Shown here piece by piece: positions 12,690-24,394 of a stretch of DNA of 64,000 bases. The stretch covers positions 62,999,613-63,063,612 of the forward strand of contig NC_133172.1 in NCBI RefSeq assembly GCF_040802235.1. The letters are read 5' to 3'. The translations under genes and the position numbers were made by a program. The notes beneath the pieces were generated by a model that was not told the DNA's origin, did not search any database, and saw only the letters and a program-made list of their open reading frames with translations. The stretch's first letter is position 1. Each line of letters opens with the position of its first letter. Source of the DNA: Manis javanica. Its lineage: Eukaryota; Chordata; Mammalia; Pholidota; Manidae.

Positions 12690-13095
12690 AGCTGTCAGGC
12701 CTCTCTCACTGCATCCATTTAACATGGCACAGGAGGGCATAGCCAGTGTGAAAAGACAGAAAAAGGGGGAAAAACGCATAATGTTCAGGAAAGGAGAAAC
12801 TAAACTATGATTATTCAGACACAACATAATGTAGAAAACCCAGAGGAATTTACTAATAATCATTTTGAAACAGCAGGTAAGTTTAGTTAGGTTGCTGGAT
12901 ATAAGGTTGACGTACAAAAATCAGTTGTTTTTCTATGTATCATCAATAAACAAATAGAAAACAAAGACCCCAGTAGGCTTTCTGCAGGCACATATATTCA
13001 TGTCTGTGTGCAAGCTGACAGGCTGACCCTGAAATCTGAATGGAAATGCGAAGACCTGAGCATGACTAGGACAATATGGAGAGAAAAATAAGCCG
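12690..13095 (+). mobile_element. LINE-1 ORF2 3' relic
   Basis: Sequence such as GACGTACAAAAATCAGTTGT, then TTTCTATGTATCATCAATAA, matches the well-known 3' part of LINE-1 ORF2 in the sense direction. The upstream part at 12700-12840 (GTAGAAAACCCAGAG) also fits. Frames are broken throughout. Confidence 0.7.
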
Positions 13096-13099
13096 TGGG

Positions 13100-15389
13100 G
13101 CGCTTGGCTCTCCAGAGGTCAAGGAAGGAAGGGGTGATACAGGCAGAGTAGCGCACACACAAGAGGCTGGATGTGCTGTGATCTCACAGGAAGCCCACAT
13201 GTTCCTTTAGTCCCGGATGAAATGGCTCCACGGTACTTTTCCACATTTACACCAAGGGAACTGAAAGTGAGGAGGAAGCCAGAGTGTGGCCGACACACTG
13301 TCCCTGAGACGCCACCCTGGCCCCACAGTAATCTAGAACACACAGCTCCAACTCCTAAGGTCCCCGTCTCCCCCCAGGCCACTGGCTCCCCGGGAGTCTC
13401 CACAGTTCTTTAGTAGGATTTTGCCCAGTTGCCAGGAGGCCTCAATTTCTAAAGGCAGAGCCTGACCAGCTACTGTTTTTGTCATTTTCATGGAAAAGTG
13501 GTGACTCTCGCCCCAGAGTGCAATGCCAGGCACTGGCAGTACCCTTTGCTCAGGGCAGGTGCCACTGAAGAGGCCCGCAAACCCACCTTGAGCACTCTCC
13601 TTTATTTCTGACCCAAGACACACATGCTGCCTGAAATCTTTGGCTACCTATTGAAAAATGACCGGAGGACCAAAGACCAGGAGGAAAGCGGCTTGTCAGA
13701 GCGCATCCGCCATGCTGGGGAGGCCATTCATCCGCTGGGGTGACAGCTCAGTGGTTCCTGGGTCCCTCCGGCTGTTTCATTCCTTGGGAATGGGCACACA
13801 GGATCCTGCAGGTTTTAACAGACACAGAGGAGTGGCAGGGGATGCACCCTGGGCGCCACGGCCCCTGTCCCCGGGACGGAGCCCAGGCTGCTGCTCCGCG
13901 CACAGGCACGGGGAGTCCCCTGCGGGGCCCCTCTGCCCACAAGACGGTCGGAGTTGGTTTGACAGTCCATTGCCGGGTATACCCACAGGCTTAACAAGGA
14001 TGCAGAGATTTGTTTTTACAAAACGTGACTCAGTGCAGCTGCTGTGGGGGGGTGGGGTGAGGGGAGGCTTGATGCCACCCCCCACGGCAGCCTCCACCCC
14101 TCAGCTCTACAGAGGCTTTGTGTGGCTCTGACTCTGTGGACCATTTCCAGGAGAAGGCAAGCCCCCTTCCCTCCTTCTGTGCACTCAGGTCTCCAGGGTC
14201 TCTAGAGGGCCCTTCCCTGGGAAAGCAGACGAGAGCAGACTCGCATCAGGCATTCCATCTAATTACACCGCAGAAGTCTCTTGTCTCACTGGCCTTCCAT
14301 CTACTCGGCTAGTGGGTGCATCTTTCCTGCCCCGAGCAAAATCATGCAAACTGAATTCTGCAGATATAATTGTAGATCTCACTGTAATTAACAACCATGC
14401 CAGAACGGGTGAAGGTCTCTGCAACTCAGGGCAAGGATGTGAATGTTCCGGGACGTGACTGTGTGTCTTGCTTCCCCGGGCTCAGCTGCCATTGCTGCTG
14501 AGTGCCACCATCTTCCAGGCCCCCCACCCCCAGGCTCCTCTGCCCAGAGGAAGCAAGCCGTGTCCTGCTGCTAAGACATGGGGCATCATTTATCTCGTGG
14601 TTACAGAGCTCGGCCAAGCTGGGCACCCTGCCAATGGGCAGTATTCTCTGCTGTCAAGAGCCAAGGCCAAACGTGGGTCTGGAAGTGGCGGGTCAAGTAA
14701 GCAAGATCCCAGATCCTGGGCGAAGACCCAGCAGAGGAGTCGTGGTGCTGTTTCCTCACTGTCGGAGGGACTTCATCAGTCCGAGTGGCACAATGGCCGT
14801 CCAGGGGATGGAGACTCGAGTGTCTGCACAGCACACTGTCCCCTCTGTTCTCCCCCAGCTGAGGCCAAGAGCCCTTTGTGTGTCTGAATAACTGCCTGGG
14901 AACGGGACGGCACTACCGTGCCAAGAAACACCCAACGGGACTGCCCTAACTCATGAGCTTCCGCGGAATTCCTTGTTCATCTTACAAACATTTGGGGAGC
15001 GCCTGCAGCTGCTCTGTCTCCTGGGGCCGCTGCTGTCCTGGGCGCACCGTTCGTCTATGGAGGGAGCAGGTGAATAGACACATAGGCAGTTCTGCGTGGT
15101 AATAAATGTGTTAGTTAACAGGGCAACGTGGTGGGGAGGCCAGGGGCTCCTTCGGGGTCCGGCCAGAACAGATAAAGGAGTGGTGCTGGGGCAGCCGCAG
15201 CCTGAGGGGGCAGGTGCAGGGCAGGCCACCCCCACGGAGCTGTCAGCAAGTGGGAGGCTGTGGCTTTGTCCCGAGCTCTGCTCTGAGCTGCTGGAGGGTG
15301 GCAGGCAGGGCAGGGCAGTAACAGGAAGGGATGTACCTCCTAAGAAAGAGCACCGTGGCTGCCGTGGGATGAAGGATGGCGGGGTGGGC
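13100..15389. other. Gene-free stretch
   Basis: This is moderately GC-rich single-copy-looking DNA without recognised coding exons or repeats. The longest frames match nothing I know. Confidence 0.6.
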
Positions 15390-15720
15390 AAGGCAGCCTT
15401 GTCCCAGCCCCAAGGGAACTTGTGCGCACGTGACCCTGCCTGGCAGCAAAGGAGCTTTGCAAATGGGATTGAGTGATTATCCTGGAGTGTCCGGGTGACC
15501 CCAGGGCTGCCGTGAGGGGTCACGCACCACTGACTGAGGGTGGGAAAGGCAAAGGGACAGAGCCCCCCATGAGACTCCAGGGGGAGCCTGCCCTGCCCAC
15601 ACCTTGATTTTAGCCCCACGAGACCTGTTGTGGACAACTGACCTCCAGAACTGGAAAATACTGAATTCGTGGTAATTACAACAAAGGAAACCAGTACAGA
15701 TGGCAAGAGGCCATTGACAG
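15390..15720 (+). mobile_element. MLT1-type MaLR LTR relic
   Basis: GGAGCTTTGCAAATGGGATT, GATTATCCTGGAGTGTCCGG, CTGCCCACACCTTGATTTTA, then TGACCTCCAGAACTG, is the standard order of MLT1-like (ERVL-MaLR) LTRs in sense orientation. It is diverged and lacks clear ends. Confidence 0.7.
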
Positions 15721-15838
15721 GGTCCGGGTGAGGCAGGCACATGTGCCCAGGTGCACAGAGGTGCTGACATGTTTTGCTTCACAGCCCAGAGAGAGAAAAG
15801 CTGGAGCCGAGGGTCCCACGGGCGGGTGGGCCCTGTGG

Positions 15839-15852
15839 TCACGAGGGGGCAG
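15839..15852 (+). promoter_or_regulatory. CTCF-like motif
   Basis: TCACGAGGGGGCAG matches the CTCF core at 12 of 14 positions. It is rightward pointing, in unique sequence just after an MLT1 relic. Confidence 0.4.
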
Positions 15853-16587
15853 ACCCAGGACAGGAGGGGCGGGTCTCTGCTCATCCATCCGCGGGGTCCC
15901 TGCACTGGGGGGCACGGCGGCCCTGGGCCGGGGTCAGTGCCAGGGTGGGGGTGCGAGGCCCTGTGAGCGGGAGGACAGGCTGACAGCAGAGGCCCCCAGG
16001 CTCGTAACATGACAGTGTCCGGGCTCTTGGCTCTTTCTTTTTACCTTCCCCTCGCTGCCCTGTCACCCTCTGTCCTCTGCTTGCCCAGAGGTGTTTCTGT
16101 CCATGTACATAAATAATCAGAAAAGATAATTCTAGTTCTTTTGGTCAAAAAGTCAGAACTTACCTAGTGGTTGCATTTCATGGTAAATCCAAGATACAGA
16201 CAAAGGGCAGGGAAAATGCAGAACATCAAGGCTGATGTGGGGCTTGGATGCAGCAGGAATGCGTCAGACGTGGTGCCGGGGGCGCGGCGTGTCCTGGGGC
16301 TGCCCAGCAAACTGGCACAGCCGGGGCCTTGAAACAGCAGAAGCTAATTCCCTCAGACTCCGAGGCCAGAAGTCCGGGACAGAGGCGTGGGTGGGGCCGA
16401 GCTGCCTCTGAAGGCCGCAGGCAGGGGCCTTTCCCGGTCCGCCCGGTTTCTGCTGGCCGCCAGCAGGCCTCGGTCCTCCTTGGCTGGGAGCTGCAGCTTT
16501 CCAGCGTCTACCTTTGCCTCTGTGTCTTCACATTACTTATAAGGCCACCAGTCGCTGAATTTAGGGCCTGTCCTCATCCAGTGTGAC

Positions 16588-16930
16588 GTAGTGGATTGCA
16601 TGGTATCCCCCCAAAAGATACACCCAAGCCCAACCCCTGGTACCTGTGAATGTGACCTTATTTAGAACAGGGTTTTTGCAATGTAATTAGGCTAAAAAAC
16701 AAAATGACCGGAGTCCTTATAAGAGACAGGAGAGGGAAATCTGAGAGACAGACACACTGCACACAGGGGCAGAGCTGGAGGGATGCGGCCGCAGCCAAGG
16801 GTGCCTGAGCCCCTGGGAGCCGGAGAAGGCAGGGATTGTGTGTGTCGGCCTGACTGGGCCACGGGGCCTCCAGAAGTGGGAGGGCAGCCGCTCCTGCTGT
16901 TTCGAGCTATACCGTTTGTGGCTGTGGCAG
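16588..16930 (+). mobile_element. MLT1-type MaLR LTR relic
   Basis: TGGTATCCCCCCAAAAGATA, AATGTGACCTTATTTAGAAC, AGTCCTTATAAGAGACAGGA and GATGCGGCCGCAGCCAAGG follow the MLT1 consensus order. It ends in a decayed GTTTCGAGCTATACCGTTTG, the counterpart of the usual GTTTTAAGCCACCCAGTTTG. Confidence 0.75.
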
Positions 16931-17384
16931 GGCGCCAATGGGTGCCCGTTGGAGGCCTCCCTGGCACGGGCCTGCCTGCCCCCGGGCTTCAGCCTCCTGC
17001 CTCCCTGCTTTGGACGGCGTTGGCCCCCCCCACCCGGCAGCCCCTGCCCCTCCGCCCCACCTTCTCCACTGGTCCCTGCTGTCTCGTGTTTGTTGAGTTC
17101 CGCTGGTTCCCCAAGGCTCCTGCCCACTTGTGCCCTGCAGCCCCCTCCCCATCCTTGGGCAGCACCTCCCTGGCCACACCCTTGACACCTGGCAAGTTGA
17201 GGGGTTCAGTCCATTCCAGCTGACCACAGACTCCAGAGGCCTAAAGACCAGACAGACCCTCCTTGAATTTCCCCAGCGCCACTGCCATCCCCACCCCAAC
17301 ACCATGGCCACCAGCACCAGCACGGGGCACCTTGTCCTGCCTCCTGGGCATGATCCATGTCGCCACCCCAGCACCCTCACCCTC

Positions 17385-17480
17385 CTGACAAGGCTGGAGA
17401 CTCTTGGAGAGCAGGGGTGGGATTTTATTCATTTTGGGGTCCCTTTCGTCCCTAGTGCCAGGTCTTCTGTCTGGCTGTCA
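17385..17480 (+). repeat. Possible L2-type 3' end relic
   Basis: GGAGAGCAGGGGTGGGATTT, then TATTCATTTTGGGGTCCC and CCTAGTGCCAGG, resembles the widespread L2/MIR-type tail (GAGGGCAGGGACTTTGTCTG, CCCAGTGCCTGGCAC). The call is weak. Confidence 0.35.
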
Positions 17481-20310
17481 CCTAGTCTACACGGCACAGT
17501 GGTGGGTTAAAGGTGACCGTACAAGTCCTTGGGCCCTCCTTGCACCAAGGGTGGGATCTAGAACCCCTCTCCTTGAGTTGAGGGGGACTCTGCAGCTGCT
17601 GGGCCAGTAGAATCCAGAAGCGACACCATGCCAGTTCCAGGCCAGGACTGAGGGGGCTGCAGCCCCCACTTCTTATCTCTTGGACTAGTCAGTCTTGGGG
17701 CCCAGAATCTCCATGTGGGGAGTTGGACCACAGTGAGACTGCCAGGCTAGGGGGAGCCCTAAGCAGGCCCCGGGAGAGGCTGAGTGTAGAGATGCCCAGC
17801 CAGCCCCTGTACCGCTAGCCATCCTGGCCCAGGGGCCACGCATGTGGTCAGAGAAGCCATGAGGTGAGTCTACACCCAGCTGTCATCTGATTGCCGCTGT
17901 GCGAGGCCCTAGGCAAGAACCAGCCCCCTGAGTCCGGCTGCCCAGAGCCGTCAGCTCTCACAGTGCACTGCCTTCCTTCCTTAGCTTTTAGGCTGATGTG
18001 TTGCAGAGCAATAGCTGGAGCAGGTGGCTGGGTGAGAACTGAAAATGTCTGCCTTGCTGGGGAGACCCGTCCCTCTGGCAGGCACAGTCCCGCAGGAGCT
18101 TGGCTAGTGGTCAGCATCTCTGTGCAAAGAAGCAGATGCCCCGTCCTTGAGCTGGAGGAGACGCCGGCCAGGATGCACACACAGGAGGCGCGAGGAGCAC
18201 GGGCCATGCCAGGTGCCTCTGTGCAGTGTACAGAATGTGCAGCCGTATGTGGCAGCATGGAGGCCTCACTGCTGACACAGGAGGGGATAGGCTCTGTTCA
18301 GACAGGCGCTCCATCCCGGCCCCTCACCTCATCTCCACCTCCGACCGTCACTCACGCAATCACGGGGCCCCTTCCCTGTGCCAGCCTGTTCGGGCTGCTG
18401 AGGAGCTCAGCCAAGCAGGGACTTGGAGAGACACTCCCACAGAGGCAGGTCCAGATGACAGGGGAGTGGGGCAGGTTGCCAGCAAAGCTCTGGGTGCACA
18501 CATCCTGACCCCACCCCTGGGCTCAGGGCTGCGGTCCCTGCTTGCCCAAGCCTTGCTCAGCCCAACGTGAGCAGCTCTGAAACTCGTGGCTGGAGACGAT
18601 GACTAGGAGTGCTGACCCCGAGCTGGCACCCCCTCAGCCCTCTGACCCCTGGCTGCCTCCCCCTGCTCCTTTCCCCCCTGACCCCGACCCGCCTGGAGCC
18701 CCTTGGCCTCACGATCAATGTGCTCTGCCCGGACCTGAAAGAATCTTGGTCTGCTGTCTCCCGGGGCCCCTGCAGACCCTCCCTCTGCACCCCTCCTTGC
18801 CCTGGGCCCGGGCAGTGGCCCTCACGGGCTGGTCCCCTCTGCTCTCACCCGCTGGCTTCTTGCTGGGCTTGCAGGCGCCTGGAGACCCAGGTGGAAGGAG
18901 AGCGAGGCCAGGGAAAGACCCTTGCTGGCTCCTTCCTGCAGGGGAGGGGGCCATGCTCCTCCCAGTGGGCCGGTCAGGCAGCCCCTCCCAGCCACAGGAG
19001 TCCCTGGGGGTCCTCGACCCTGGCTGCTCTGAGCTGGGCTCTTGCAGCCACCAGGGCCCTTGTGTTAGTGAGTAGCCTCCACTACCCTCCTGGGAGCTCC
19101 CTGTTGAAGGGATTCAAGGGAATTCAAGGGACACCGGCATGGCTTTGTCAGCGGCTGAGCCCCGGCCTCCCTCGGACTCTCGGAAAGACCCCAGAAGTTG
19201 TCAGGTCAGGAGCCTCAGGAGGGCCCTGCCCCAAAGAGGTTCGTCCACTTTACTGCATATCCTAGGGTCTGATGGGGGCAGGGGAACCGTGTCCCCGGAA
19301 CGCGGGAGAGACCTAGAAGGAGAGGCCTGGCCCCTCATCCCCGCCCCCATCAGAGGTGATGTGTCATGGTAACACACGTGGGCCCCACGCGGCTGCGCCA
19401 GCCCCACACGCTGGGGGCTCTGCACGGGCGAGCAGGCTACCCCGAGCCCCATTTCCTCCTGTGCAGTGACAGCACAGAACGGCAGCATGAGCCCACCGCG
19501 CCCTTTCCCGGGCTGCAGTCAGGTTCCTCTGCACCTTCTCGTCCAGCCCGCCTCCTTTGGCGTTGTCCTAAAAACCCAAGTTTGCCGAGAATCCTGTGAA
19601 AGCAGCTTAGCCAGAAGCCCCGCAGTTAACTCTGGTTGCCTCAGTATTGACGGGGTTTCTCGTGCCCCACTCTCCCCAGGTGACGTCTGGTCGCCTGGCC
19701 TGTGCTCAGCCAGAATCCTGTAGGTCTGTTTAAGGAGTCTCCCTCCCCAGAGGTTTCTTCCTGGTAATTTCCCGTCCACCGACCCCCGCCTCCTCCGTAC
19801 GCCCCCTTCCCGCACCGCACTGGGAGCTGAGCCCTGCGCCCACCGCAGCAGCCCCAGACAAGGTCTGCTCTCATCCCCAGCAAGCAGAAGGAACAGTTTC
19901 CTCTTTTAACAGCTGTGTTTCACTCCGGTTGAATGAAGTGGAAGCCGACGCAAGCCCCCGGCACGGCCCGTCCCCACCCGCCCGCCTCTGGCAGGGTCTG
20001 TCTAGGGAGATGCCGGCTGGTCACTCCTGTTTGTCCTTTCTGCCTTCTGTGCCCACCTTTGTAAGGGCTGCGGAAGGAGGAGGGCCCTGCTTCCGTGGGT
20101 CCCTTTCAAGTTCCCCTACCCAGAGCCCCAGCAAGTCCCCTCTGACTCCCTCTGCTGAGCCTCCACTAGCAGCTGGATCAGAGGCAGCCGCCTCCAGCCT
20201 GCCGCCAGCCAGTGGGCAGCCTGCGGCCACAGGGTTTGCACCAGCTTCCCGCATGAATTGCAGTTCAGGGCAGAGCAATCCTGCGCCTTCTTGCATCAGC
20301 CGCCAGCCTC

Positions 20311-20340
20311 CGGTGGGGGTGGGGCGGGGTGGGTGGGGAC
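20311..20340 (+). other. G-quadruplex-prone run
   Basis: Five G-runs of three to five bases separated by single bases (GGTGGGGGTGGGGCGGGG, then TGGGTGGGG) meet the usual G-quadruplex pattern with one-base loops. No gene adjoins it. Confidence 0.6.
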
Positions 20341-22619
20341 AGATCGGTGGTTAGAGCCTCCACCTGGCTCTGGGGCTCACTGATGCGCAGGAACACATGT
20401 GTCCCCAGGGGCCTCTTGCTCCACAGAACATGCTCTACCTTTTACACCCAGGCTGGCACTTGTACAAATGGAGAGGAAGTTGTAACCGGGCCTGAAGCTC
20501 CTTGGAGCTGCTCTGACACATGCCCATCCTCACTTGGGCCCGTGAGTCACCGCTCCTGCCAGGAAGGGCGGAGAGGGCAGAGAGCAAGGGCACTGGGAGC
20601 CAAGTATAGCCACCTGCATGGAGACAGGATGCGTCCGAAGCCCTGGGAGGGTCATAACTAGGGCGCAGACATGCAACCTGGACATTGCACCTGTCGGGGA
20701 TGGTCTGGACGCCCCACCCGGGCCAGCACTGATCAGCTGGCGTGAGCTGCCTAGGCCCCCTTACGTGGCACCCGGGCTTAGTTTGAGCCGAGGGAGGCTT
20801 GACAGTGTCTGGACACATTTCTGGTCACCACCATGGGGGTGGAGGGTGCTCCTGGCATCCAGTGGGCCTGAGTCAGGAGAGCTGCTCAACACCCCACGGC
20901 ACACAGGCGGCCCCTGCACACCCATGGGGGATAATCTGGCCCCAAATGCCCGTAGCAAAGACTGGGAACCCTGACTTACAGAGGAATGCAGTAATCTGTT
21001 GCTTATGTCTGCCATGAGCACAAAGGGGGTCCAAGGTGACACCCCCTGTCGGTTAGTTACCACCCCAGGCCCAACTGGCAAACTGTCCTGAAGGAAAGCT
21101 GCTGATCCACACTTCCTCTCCCTGTTTCTCTTGGGTACTTTTACACCCACCCTCTTTGTGCTCCAAACTCCAGAAGGGCCCCAGGGGCTGAGGAGAGGTG
21201 TTTGGACCCGGGCCACACTTGGCACAACTCCCAGGGTTCCACCACGTGGTGGCCTTATCGGATGGCTGTTTTCTTGGGGATGGTTTTTATTATGGGCCAG
21301 GGGCTGAATTCTGGAACGGATCCAGGGCCAGCCCGGAGGAGAGCGGAGCTGAGTGGGCAGGGGAAGCAGTGCTTAAAGGCCCAGCCGCACTGAGGAGCCG
21401 GCTGCCGGTGGCTCTGGCCACTTACGGCCTGGGGACTAAGAGCCTTAAACTAGTAGAGCTTTGATTTTGTTTTCTGTTTCGTTTGTCATTTTTAAATAAA
21501 AAGTTAGACATTTATTTTCAATGTGAAATTTTCCAAATTTTAAATATTCATGCAAATTATTTTAAAAGAGCCTGTGGGTTCGCATCAGCCCTCAGCCATC
21601 CTCCCTGCAGCCTGTGCTCCTTGTCCCAAGTTGCTGTGGCCGCACCTGCTCAAACACTGTCCCCCACCAGCTCCAGTGCAATGGACGGTGATAGATGACA
21701 CCCCCCACCTGCTGGAGGCGTGCACGGAGGGGGAACAGACCCCGGACCCTGACCCCAGATCAGCACCTCCAGCTGGCTTCCCCCCAGCAGCCTTCTGGGA
21801 ACCCCTTAAACTGAGACCCCAGGCTTGTCCAAGACTTGCCAAACCAGAGCCAGGCAGGTCGGGTCTGGAATCTGTTGTTCAAAAGGCTTTTCAGTGACGC
21901 TCTGTGCCTTTGTGGAGGGTCGCGTTCCCAAGTGTACACATTTGTCCAGACTCACGGGGTGACGCGTGGAAGATAGCACACTTCACAGTGGTGATCTCAT
22001 GGAAAGAAGAAAGGAGGGGAAGGCAGACACAGCACACCCCACTCCGTGAGCACAGGAACCCGAGCCTTATGCTTCCCGCACCGGCGTGACTGGCTTCCTG
22101 GGGGCTTCCCAAACCCGAGTCATCCCGTGACGCCATCAACCCTCTTACCCTCTCCCTGACCACTGGTCCTCGGCCTCACTTACTATTTTTCTGTGCGTGT
22201 CTATTCCCTTTATTACTTAGAGGGAAAGTCAGCTATAAATAGAAGGGAAATGTGAAATCAAATGCAATGGAACAAAATGCCCCATCAGAGCCTAGCAGGC
22301 TTTGGCTGTTTACCAAGGGATGGGAGCTCTACATCTGCTGAAAGGGAAAGTCACAAGCACTGATGGGCGCTGGACACCGGCAGCTCACCGGGACCAATAG
22401 GCAGCGGGCTCCAGCGGCACGAGTCAGGGATCTCACACGGGGCCCTCTGTCCCCTGAGTCGCCTCTGACGGTCGCCTCGGGGCTCTGATCCATATTTTGG
22501 GGAGGATGCTCAGCTGGCTGGTAAAGAGTGGGAAGGAGGCCGTCTTGCTCCCCAGGCCGGGCACGAGGTGGTCTCAAGGAGGCAGCTGGGTAAGCTGGCA
22601 CTGAATGCGGCTGAAAGTC

Positions 22620-23050
22620 AGGTGACCCAGCGATTCCACCCCCAGGTGTGCACCCCAAAGAAATGAACGGGTGTTCAAACTGGTGGGGGCCACACTGGCC
22701 AGAAGTGGAAGCAACTAGATGTCCACCCACTGCTGACAGATAACAAAATCCTTGCATCCACACACCGGACTATCACTCGCCACGAACAGGAGTGATGCGC
22801 TGACATGCTACAGCACGGGTGGACCTCAAAAACGTGTTGCTCAGCGGAGGAAGCCAGACACAAAGGCCGCATGTGTGTGGTTCCTGTATGTGGAATGTTC
22901 TAGAACAGGCGAATTCACGGAGACAGAAAGCAGATCAGGGGTCGCCTGGGGTTGGGGGAGGGGGCGGGGAGTAAGTATGGGTGGTCTGGGGTCGCCCTTT
23001 GCGGGAGGAGATGTTCTGGGATGAGAGAGAGGTGGTGGTCGCACACTGTG
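22620..23050 (+). mobile_element. LINE-1 3' end relic
   Basis: It contains the familiar LINE-1 distal sequence: GACCCAGCGATTCCACCCCC, AAACTGGTGGGG, CCACACACCGGACTATCACT and GGAATGTTCTAGAACAGGCG. The orientation is sense. It is a truncated old insertion with no coding capacity. Confidence 0.75.
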
Positions 23051-23184
23051 AACCTGCTGGGTGCCTCTGAGCCGTGCGCTCCAAAGCCTGGACGCCAGCA
23101 GGGCTCTGCAGGGCTCCCGGGGGCGGCCAGGAATGCCTGTGCCAGGTGCACCAGGCGCTGGTCACGAATGTGAGTCGTTAGCCC

Positions 23185-23590
23185 CCATTGTGGGTGGCAC
23201 AGTGGCTTCCCCAAAATTCACCTCCACACAGAAACTTAGATGTGACCTTATTTGGAAACAGGGTCTTTGCAAATGTAATTACTGGGGTTCAGCTGAGGTC
23301 ACTGTGGGTAAAGGCAGCCCTCATCCAATGACGGGTGTCCTGGAATTAGAGACGAAGCCATGGGGGTAGGCCGTGATGGTGGAGGCAGAGGTTGGGGGGA
23401 CACCTGGAATCCCCAGGAGCTGGAAAGGCAGGAAGGCTTCTCCCCCAGAGCCTCCCCCAGAGCCCCAGGGTGCCTGCACCCTGATTTCAGACTGTGGCCT
23501 CCAGAACAGTGGGAGAAAACTCCTGTTGCTCTAAGCCCTCCAGCGTGTGGTTGACCGTTGCGGCCACCCCATGACACTAATGTAGGCCCC
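23185..23590 (+). mobile_element. MLT1-type MaLR LTR relic
   Basis: TGTGACCTTATTTGGAAACA, GGGTCTTTGCAAATGTAATT, GGTGTCCTGGAATTAG, TGATTTCAGACTGTGGCCTC and CAGAACAGTGGGAGAAAAC appear in MLT1 order. It lies directly after the LINE-1 relic at 22620-23050. Confidence 0.8.
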
Positions 23591-24394
23591 CACCCCGGCC
23601 TCGTGACTGTGACGCAGGGCCTGGTGTCCCGTGATGCAGAGACCTGCCTGCCCTAGGTCTTCAGCACCGGCTGTCACATCTGCACAGGAGCAGCGGGTGC
23701 TGCCCCCACCCCCACCGTGGTGGCCACAGCCCAGCACCCACATGGTTTCCTCTCAGTGGAAAGCAGCCTCCTCATCCTCTTCGCACCTCAGAGGCAGCTG
23801 GAGCTCGCCCACCGCACAGCTGGGGTGGGGGCTGCCGTTGCTCAGGATAGCAGAGGGCAGATCTGCTCTCAGCACCTCACGGGACACCCAGGCACACGTG
23901 CCTGCCTGGAGCAGGTGGACGGTGGCCAGGGGTCAGGGACGGGGGCGGCCTGGAGGCTCACTCCAACCCACAGGGCTGCGGGGGAGGGGAGCTAGTGACC
24001 ACTACTGTGCCGCGTCCTGGGCTGGTAACCGAGCACCACCAATGAGGGGCTGAACAAGACAAGGAGCCGAGGGGGAAACGGGTGGGCAAACACATCCACG
24101 GGTTTACACTCTCTGAAGGGAAGGGGGCACACACCCCCTCATGCCAGCCTCCCAGTGGAGCTGGAATAAGCCAACCCCTGCCTCCAGCACCAGTCTCTAA
24201 GGCAGTGGTGACAGCGGTGACCCCTCTGCGGTCTGGCTGCCTGGAGGGACCCGGGACAGGCTTTCTTCTCGGAGTTCTAGGCAGGGACTTACATTCGTGC
24301 ACTCTCCCCCTTTATAAAAAACAGTGGTGTCCACGTGCCCTGTTGCACACCTCCCGTTTGCCGTAACGCACCCCATGCCGAGGCAGGGCGTCCT

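Larger units (their letters stand above)
16931..22619. other. Gene-free stretch
   Basis: It is GC-rich sequence with a possible L2 tail (17385) and a G-quadruplex-prone run (20311). No exon with a recognisable protein was found. An AT-rich spot occurs at 21470-21570. Confidence 0.6.

Noticed and set aside
14951-15742. 263-residue minus-strand open frame
   Set aside because: It overlaps an MLT1-type LTR relic and shows no protein family signal.
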